64,000 bases of DNA, from positions 1,831,864 through 1,895,863 of the forward strand of contig NW_001865040.1 of NCBI RefSeq assembly GCF_000002865.3, given 5' to 3'. Of this stretch, positions 56,798 to 64,000 are shown piece after piece. Numbering within the stretch: position 1 is the first letter of the stretch; each line of letters begins with the position of its first letter. The notes under the pieces were generated by a model. That model made no database searches and had not been told where the DNA came from. It saw nothing but the letters and a program-made list of their open reading frames with translations. Source of the DNA: Monosiga brevicollis MX1 (Eukaryota; Opisthokonta; Choanoflagellata; Craspedida; Salpingoecidae). The position numbers and the translations under genes were made by a program.

Positions 56798-58315
56798 TCA
56801 CGGCTTGCGAAACTGCTGTAGAATCGAATATATGGCATTGATGGCATCGTGGATGGTCTGCCGACTCTTGGCGCCGGTGACAACGACCTTGCCACTACCA
56901 AAACATCAGGAGAAGCACGCAGGGGGTCACGCAAATGATATGTGAGGCAATCTTGGAAAAACGGTTGCTCGTCAAATGAAAATCAAACCGACTCGAGGCA
57001 TCGCACCTGACAAAAATAAGCAGGACAACTTTGGGCTTGACCATGCGATATACGAGTCCTGGAAAGATTTCAGGCTCATAGCTGAAAATCAGTGATGGGC
57101 AGGCACACGATGTGAGGCACGCGTGCCCTTGAGAGCGAGGTACACGGGGAGAGCCTGTCAAACTCACGTGCAGAAGCATTGGTGATTGGCAGCCAGACCC
57201 TCAAGGCGGATCGGGAAGCGCACATCACAGGAGCCGACCATGTTTTGAATCTGAAAGTTTTCATGGCGCAACTCCTATCAGCCCGGCAAGTCGGTCAAGG
57301 CAAAGTCAAGCACAACTCAATGAGGCCTACAGGGGCACGGCAACGAAGGAACGTTTCGAACGGCTGTGCATTTGGCTATGATCAGGAGCAAAGACGTACG
57401 CCATAGCCCAGCTTCTTGATGATTTGTGCGTATTTTCGTGTCGCTCGCCAGGCATCATCCTCACTGCAAGGTTGGCAGGAACATGAGGGTTGTTCGAGTC
57501 TTAGTCAGTGTGCGGCCTCTTCACCGAAGGGTGAGGAAGCACTGCTTGTGGTACTGCCAGCCCAATGTGCAGAGAAGGGTGCATTTTTGCACACACCTTT
57601 TTGCTCCGGTGCAAATCATTTTGCCAGAAGAGAAGATGAGTGCCGTTGTGTGGGGCTCGCGAATGCGCATAATCACAGCCGAGAAGCGCTGAGTCACGGC
57701 CGTGGCCGCAATGCAGCCGAAGAAAGGAGGAGCACCATCAGAGCCTGGTGTCACCAAAAAGCCTGGAGGTAGTTCTTGGCAAGGCATGACTAGGGGGAAG
57801 GCGAGTACATACCTTGGGCGAGTACTCGGCATTGCGCGCGTTGTTGGCAATGTGCTTGAGATCCAGCTTACAATTGAAGGTCACCGTGGCCACAAGATTG
57901 CTACATCAATGATGACACACATAAGTGCAGCAATGGTGGGTCCTCAAGAGAATGGACAGCCCACATGCACGGGCACACCGTCACAAACGTACACAATTTT
58001 GGGGATCACCCCGGTGCGGTGCCGTTCCCGGGCCACACCCTCGGGCTGAGCCACCTGTGTGCAAACAACACGGGCCAAAGACAAAGACGCGGCACATCAC
58101 CAAGAGCGAGTGCAAGTTTGGATGGGATGAGAAGCGAGCATAGAAAGGCTTCTGGTTGAGCCAGGAAGACCTTGAGTGAAACACGTGTGCTTTGTACGCA
58201 CCGGCAATAGGGCTTGGTCGCCATCATCGGCGGGATCTTGCGCCGTTGCCCCGAGCTGTGTCTGCGGCTGCGAGTCGGCGCTACTCGCCGCCGTGGGCAC
58301 GGAGATTTGTGACAT
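56798..58315 (-). CDS. TBP: TATA-box binding protein
   Basis: Eight exons (58202-58315, 57993-58054, 57813-57900, 57597-57688, 57400-57463, 57168-57250, 57007-57081, 56798-56894) give 224 residues. After a short, variable N-terminus ([20 protein letters not shown]) comes the two-fold symmetric core of about 180 residues. Half one has [40 protein letters not shown] and [18 protein letters not shown]. Half two has [40 protein letters not shown] and [13 protein letters not shown]. The intercalating Phe positions ([21 protein letters not shown] region) appear kept. It nucleates Pol I, II and III pre-initiation complexes in the nucleus. Some normally invariant positions differ (NFNCK for NLDCK, KKLGY for KLGF). 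No polyglutamine tract is present. It lies 848 bases beyond the end of the ZC3H14-like gene on the same strand. Confidence 0.96.
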
Positions 58316-59163
<848 letters not shown>

Positions 59164-61740
59164 CTAAGCCTGGGCAGTGGCGTCCTCGACCGGTGTCTCA
59201 ATCTTGTGAGCGTCCAGCTCATCCAAGTTGATGTCTGCCTCGCCCGTTGTCTCCGAGTCCCCGTTGTCTGCGGCAGCGAATTGGCGCGAGCTGTGGCGGA
59301 AACATGAGAGACTGAAGCGAATGCCATCGCCTTTGGAAAAGAAGCTGCCCCCGCTTTTAAATCTCTCACACGCATGATGCGGGACACAGAACCCATCTGG
59401 CACGCGGAAATTGGCATCGTGACACCATACCTGGTTGATGTGCCCTCGCTCATACCGGCCACCTTGTCGCCAGGATGGAAGAAAGGACACCCCTTGCCCT
59501 TGCTGTAGCAGTCGGCACCGTGTCGGCAAGGCCTGGACCAGGGCAATGCAGCAATGTGTCAAAGTCCAGCCCAACCTCAAATAACAGTGGATGCGGACAT
59601 ACACAGCATAGCAGAACTCAGAACCGGCATTGAGTGACCCAAGCTCTTACTTTGGATGGAAGAAGGGGCAGCGTGGGTTTTTGCACGCTGGAAAGTAGCG
59701 GCACATCACTGAGGCCACGCCTGAGGGAGCAGATCCCGTGCCATATGCACCACCCCGGCCCCGCGGCGCGCCACGGCCACGGCCACGGCCACGGCCGCGA
59801 CCTCGACCAGCAGCTAGAGTTGCTGCATACCCCTGCCAAAATGAGGTTTGACAGATAGCCCACGATGAGCAACCAAAAGAGAGAAAAGAAAAGGTAACCC
59901 TCTAGCCTCCCATGGAAAAAAGAGGGCAAACAATTGAAGACACGCAAACACACCATATTGATGGGCAGGCCTGTTGCAGCATCCACAGGGATCATTTTCT
60001 ACGCGTCGGATCAAGAAAGCATACAAACTTGAGAGCCCCCTCCGCGATGGAGCAACACCGCAAGTACAGGATCTTTACAACAAGAAAGGCAAGAACATCT
60101 GAAAGGATTAGAGGGACGCACCACGCCAGAAGGAAACGTCGGCATGCTGGACGTAGGGGCCATTTCCCGAGCTGGGGGAAGCATGCTTGTCCGCACATCC
60201 GTGCCAGATGGCTCCAGCTATTTGTCGCAAGGTAGCAGTCAAATGAAGAGGAGATGAGGTTGGTGACATGGAAGCAAGAATATTGCATGGCCTCGTGCGT
60301 TCAAGAAGCATGGCAGACCTGCTGGGGTGCTGCACTTCCTAGTCGACTGCACAACGATGAAAAGCAGATAACCAGAAACATGAGCATGCCGTCTGGGCGA
60401 CACAAAGATCAATAGCGGCGAGGCTACCACATCAACATACTCGAAGATTGACTTGCGCTTTTTGGCGGGTTGGTCCCCGCCAGAGACACTGGTCGCATCA
60501 GCGCCGCTTGCATATTCACGATCTTGATGTGCACGGGGTTGACGCTCCCGGTACTCGGGAACACGGTGATCTCGCTGCAACGTTTGACGCAAATCACCTT
60601 GGCCACGGGCAGGATGCTGGCGCTCGTGGGATGATGGCCCAGCTCCTCGACGCCGGTCATGACCACCTGGCTCGGCTTTGGAAGCCTGCTGCAAAGCCCG
60701 GGCAGCCAGCCTGCGAAGCACAGGGATCACAAGGGTCAAGATGGTGCTGGCGCAACAATGTACACACATGAGCAAAAAGGCTGACGTGATACGGTTTCGG
60801 TCGAATGGTCGGACCTCGAGTTTTGAAAAGCCTCAGTGGCCTTGCGTGCGTGCTTTGCTCGCTCTTCGCGGCTGTATTGGGATTTTGGGGAGAAAAAAAA
60901 AAAACAGCCAAGTCCTGTCAGACTTCACGTCTCGCAGTCAGAGATTAGGCGATGCGGGGCAAATAACCCACATGGCTTCACGCGATGGAGCAACAATGGC
61001 GCTGGAGATGCGGGCTCCAGAGGCGCGGCGTGCCGGTGGCTCGGAGGTGGAAGATGTGGCAGCGATCTGGCTCCGACTGGGCTCACGCTCAGATACGGAC
61101 TCGGGCTCGGGGTGCGCATCAGGCTCCTCGATGATATCGGCCACGCTGTCATTGCCAAGAGTCAATTCCTCTGTCTCATAAATGTCCTGCACCTGTTCGT
61201 TTAGCCTAGATGAGGGGAGGGGAGGAGGGAAAAGTGTTTGTGTGTGTGAGAGAGTGAGAGTGAGAGTGAGAGTGAGAGAGAGGCGTGTGATCAAGGCCCG
61301 AGCGTCGAGATGCAAGGTGATGGCGAAGTTCCTACCACTTGAGGAACCAGGTTTGGTCCTGTTCATTGAGAAACTGAGCTACCTCATCTCGCACCATCTC
61401 CTGCGGGCGACGATGCTGCAAGAGCATGCAAACGTATTCACCCAAGTCATTGGCTAAAAAGACCGGAGCGAAAGAACATGAGCGAGTGCGCTTGCTTGTG
61501 CGCGATGCCTTCAAGATGAGAGTCGAAGCAAAGTTGACTGGGCACAAACCAATGTAGGAGGTTTCCTCCGAAGCAGACAACCGCTCGATGCAACGCTTCT
61601 GCAAAAGTTTCAACCATAGCAAGGGATGTTGTCAGGCACAAGCAAGTGCTGCCACCAGGTGACTCGGTTTGCCCAAAGACAACTGTGCAACGTACCTTGA
61701 GCTCGACGAGCCCATCGGCCGAAAGCTGATACTCATCCAT
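59164..61740 (-). CDS. ZC3H14/Nab2-like poly(A)-binding zinc-finger protein
   Basis: Eleven exons (61696-61740, 61550-61598, 61336-61453, 60972-61205, 60815-60871, 60428-60710, 60122-60217, 59954-59998, 59651-59832, 59456-59532, 59164-59267) give 429 residues in phase. Residues 1-75 form the PWI-like N-terminal fold seen in ZC3H14/Nab2 (GEYVCMLLQHRRPQEMVRDE, FLNEQDQTWFLKW). An acidic then basic linker carries PAKKRKSIFEYVD, a likely nuclear localisation signal. An RG-repeat segment (GRGRGRGRGRGAPRGRGG) precedes two CCCH fingers: CRYFPACKNPRCPFFHPK (about 351) and CRHGADCYSKGKGCPFFHP (about 371). The first is nearly identical in pattern to CRYFPACKKMECPFYHP of animal ZC3H14. The tail is acidic. 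Animal ZC3H14 has five fingers; only two are visible here. Expected role: binding polyadenosine RNA, nuclear export and tail-length control. A possible 20-base microexon (60319-60338) is not phase-compatible and was left out. Confidence 0.85.
61241..61280. repeat. (GAGAGT)n tract in a ZC3H14-like intron
   Basis: About 40 bases of GTGTGTGT followed by repeated GAGAGT units between exons 3 and 4. Confidence 0.9.
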
Positions 61741-62170
61741 ATTGCAAGCTGACTACAAATGCAACCTTGAATCCCACACACCACGCCGCATACACGCGCC
61801 GCACACCGCCTCGCTCTCACGTGGCCCCCGTCGAGCCGGCTGCCGTCCAGTGAGCGTGTTCTGCACCAACTCAGCCCGACCACCAACGACGATGACGATG
61901 AGCTCAAAGTCTCTCCCTCTCTCTCAGTCTCTCTCCTCTCTCACTAGAAGAAAATACACCACAAGCAGTTTATGCAGGCCAAACTCGAGATTACGTAGAT
62001 AGCATTCGCAGTTGTCTAGCAAACATATATAATTTGGAAGACAGTTTTTGTAGACCTTTGTAAAGAAGTCGACGGTCTCACTGGACTTGTGTGTTCAAGT
62101 GTGTCACCGCGTGTCGTTCGTTTGTCAGATGATATTGTCAGACTTTACTGGCCGGAAGGCGCAAGCAGCG
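61741..62170. other. Intergenic, divergent promoter region (ZC3H14-like / glycosyltransferase)
   Basis: 430 bases between two start codons pointing apart. Contains a CTCTCTC tract at 61912-61943 and an AT-rich segment at 61985-62065 (ATATATAATTT near 62027-62035) that could contribute to a core promoter; this is a guess from composition. Confidence 0.5.
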
Positions 62171-64000
62171 ATGTGGCGGCGCGAAGAGCGAAGCCCGTGG
62201 CTCTTCTGGGGCCTCGGGGCTGTCATGGTGTTGGGCTTGAGCTGGGTTTTCTTCCCGGAAAAGCACCTTGAAAAGAGCACAGCGCAACCCATGTACACGC
62301 AGCTGTCCCCAGAGGAATGGACACAGCTCGAAACCCTTTTGGATCAACACAGCGCATCGTTGAAGGGCGTCACACCATCTGCCCCCGACAACGACCCAGC
62401 TCCATTCTGGGCTCGACAGCTGCAGGATGAACAACGAGAGGGTTGGCGTGCACTTTCTTCTGATGTCATGGCTCGCTTTGACCATTTGACTGCTAGGGTG
62501 GAGAAACTAGAAGCTGCGCTTGTACAGGCGCGCGCCGATCCGATCAAAGTACCAAGCCAAGCGCTCTCGCCTGCTGACCAACAGCGTCAGCTGCTTCAAT
62601 CTCTCTTGGCCTACAACCCAACTCTTGAAAGCGCTGCTGCGTAAGAACGGCGCGAATCGTGGTGCTTGCGCGTGTGTTGGGGTGTGGGTCGGCCTGGGTA
62701 GCTTTTATTCTTCAACTCAACTCGCGTGTACCGACCAACCTTCATACAGTGAAGGATGCACAAACTCAACGGTACTGGCGCAGTATGCCAGCCGGACTCG
62801 ACAGCTCAACGTGGTGATGCGCAATGCCCTGGATGTCTTATTGGGGTCTGAGCTCGAGTCCACCGTCTTCCGACGCCACACCCCTCCGAATGCAGCCCCA
62901 AAGCTGCTCGTGGTGTCAGCCTGTACAAAGGATTTGGTGCCGCTGTACTGTGACCTATCGGCCGAGGCCATGGATGAGTACGCCGCCAGCTACGGCTTTG
63001 ACTACATCCAGGTACAACGAAAAGCGGGTGAAGGGAATACCATGGCCTGCCCATCGTTCAATCAAAACACCAAACTGGGCCGCACCACTCATCCACCCAC
63101 TTTTGCTCAGATACGAGCCGATCTGGACCCGGAACGTCTCAATCCCTGGATTAAAATACTTGTGCTGCGCTTGCTCTTGGAGCGCAACCCTTTGGTTTTG
63201 TGGATCGATGCTGATGTAATTGTGCGTGATCAAGACTGGAACTTGCCGGCCTTTCTGGATGAGCACATGCCCCCTGACGTGGCCGTGCTGGGAGCTGACG
63301 ATATGGTAAGCACTTTTCTACAGCCGAATCGCGACTCCAAGCGAGACGATTTGAACTCCCGCGATTTACCCCTGCTGAGAGCATGCTGTTACAACTGGTC
63401 TTTCGATGTCGGCATTGCACCTCATTTTTGCGGCACCACATTCCTGGCCTGGGCGATCGATGCAGCTGGACTTTCAAAACACTTTCTTCTTGGCCTTGCG
63501 ATCTACCACGCGCAATTTAGCCTTTTTGGAGCGCCTCTACATCACTGGTCCGCGTTTGCTTTGGCTCTTGCCCGATTCTTGAGCTCAAGCACCCTAGCCA
63601 TTGACCCAGACGACTGTATCAATACCCATGGCGAACCCCGATAGGCTGGCTCTATGAGGGGCAACTATCACCCAACTTGATGACCAACCACTCAATGCAA
63701 GAATGGGTGGGCCGGTATGCTTCGCCGTAATGTCATGATCACAACTCTCTGTCCAATTGCTCCTCTACGGTACCTCTTCGCCTCTCATACATTCCCTGCC
63801 GTCTCAGGCTCAGACCCCCGCGCCCATTGGCGGAGCTGGCTAGGCGATGCAGCTTGACGCGCAAATATCATGAACAAGGATGCATGGAGTGGTTACATCT
63901 TGACTTTCCGACATACAAGCAGCGTATCAAGCGTCTGGACCATGAAGCCCTAGCTGCCATCGTGTATAAAGATGTTAAAACACTGTACTGTCCCACGGGC
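62171..64000 (+). CDS. Type II membrane glycosyltransferase, GT34-like, 3' end outside window
   Basis: Visible exons: 62171-62640, 62750-63011, 63111-63305, 63466-63547, 63610-63714 and 63808 to the window end, still open at 64000. The N-terminus has a short basic cytoplasmic end (MWRREERSPW), one signal-anchor helix to about residue 28, then a stem with a coiled coil (FDHLTARVEKLEAALVQ). The catalytic part has LLVVSACTKDL, DEYAASYGFDYIQ, LNPWIKILVLRLLLERNP and LVLWIDADVIVRD, where DAD is the metal/nucleotide-sugar DxD motif, then LDFQNTFFLALRST with LAFLERLY. This resembles GT34 (GMA12/MNN10) enzymes, placing it in the Golgi; donor sugar unknown. The 99-base segment 63012-63110 is open in frame, so it could be exonic. 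The junction 63547/63610 does not close in phase with canonical sites, so one boundary there is wrong or the sequence has an indel. Confidence 0.75.

Noticed and set aside
60319-60338. 20-base microexon in the ZC3H14-like gene
   Set aside because: It ends in phase 2, but the following exon must begin in phase 0; omitting it gives a consistent frame.
63306-63323. Perfect 18-base intron (GTAAGC...CTACAG) in the glycosyltransferase gene
   Set aside because: A phase-matched acceptor at 63465 yields LDFQNTFFLALRST, which fits the glycosyltransferase fold, whereas reading on from 63324 gives nothing familiar. The short candidate is a chance pair.

Overview
This is a nuclear genome segment from a unicellular holozoan, most likely a choanoflagellate of the Monosiga type. 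The evidence is the combination of GC-rich, intron-dense, tightly packed genes (hand-built models give about 118 introns, mostly 50-200 nt) with animal-type signalling genes: a YAP/Yorkie with two WW domains, a p38-type MAPK relative, a PTB+SH2 adaptor, a PH-PDZ protein and a sortilin-like receptor. The species is inferred, not proven. I found no tRNA, rRNA, CRISPR, transposon or virus-derived element. Repeats are mainly (CA/GT)n, (CT)n and poly-T tracts, and there is one 127-base assembly gap (51084-51210).

Layout, left to right. Tail of an unnamed coiled-coil gene (+). GH31 alpha-glucosidase-family gene (-, 21 exons). TMEM106-like lysosomal membrane protein (+). A small coiled-coil gene and a degenerate p38-like MAPK (both -). 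A single-exon PTB+SH2 adaptor (+). A PH-PDZ protein (-). TRMT44 tRNA Um44 methyltransferase (+, 16 exons). YAP/Yorkie (+). Mitochondrial proline dehydrogenase with EF hands (+). A disordered protein (+). A 1669-residue RhoGEF, DH-PH-RBD (-). GGPP synthase (+). A single-exon ammonium transporter (+). An ankyrin-coiled-coil-pseudokinase (-). A sortilin-like VPS10 receptor (+). TBP (-). A ZC3H14/Nab2-like zinc-finger protein (-). A Golgi-type glycosyltransferase running off the right edge (+).

Exon models were derived by hand from splice sites and reading phase. For the GH31, TRMT44, YAP, PRODH, RhoGEF, GGPPS, VPS10, TBP, ZC3H14-like, PH-PDZ and ankyrin genes every junction is phase-consistent and the summed coding length is a multiple of three, which is the main support for the coordinates. 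UTRs were not determined.

The genes do not form an operon-like unit. Loose themes are signalling (YAP, two kinase-fold proteins lacking catalytic residues, PTB-SH2, PH-PDZ, RhoGEF), endolysosomal function (GH31, TMEM106, sortilin-like receptor) and nitrogen metabolism (ammonium transporter, PRODH). GGPP synthase supplies the lipid used to prenylate Rho-family GTPases and lies head to head with the RhoGEF, but a functional link is only conjecture. The strongest candidates for undescribed biology are the two pseudokinases: a MAPK that keeps its TGY activation motif but has lost the DFG aspartate, and an ankyrin-linked TKL-like kinase fold without HRD or DFG.
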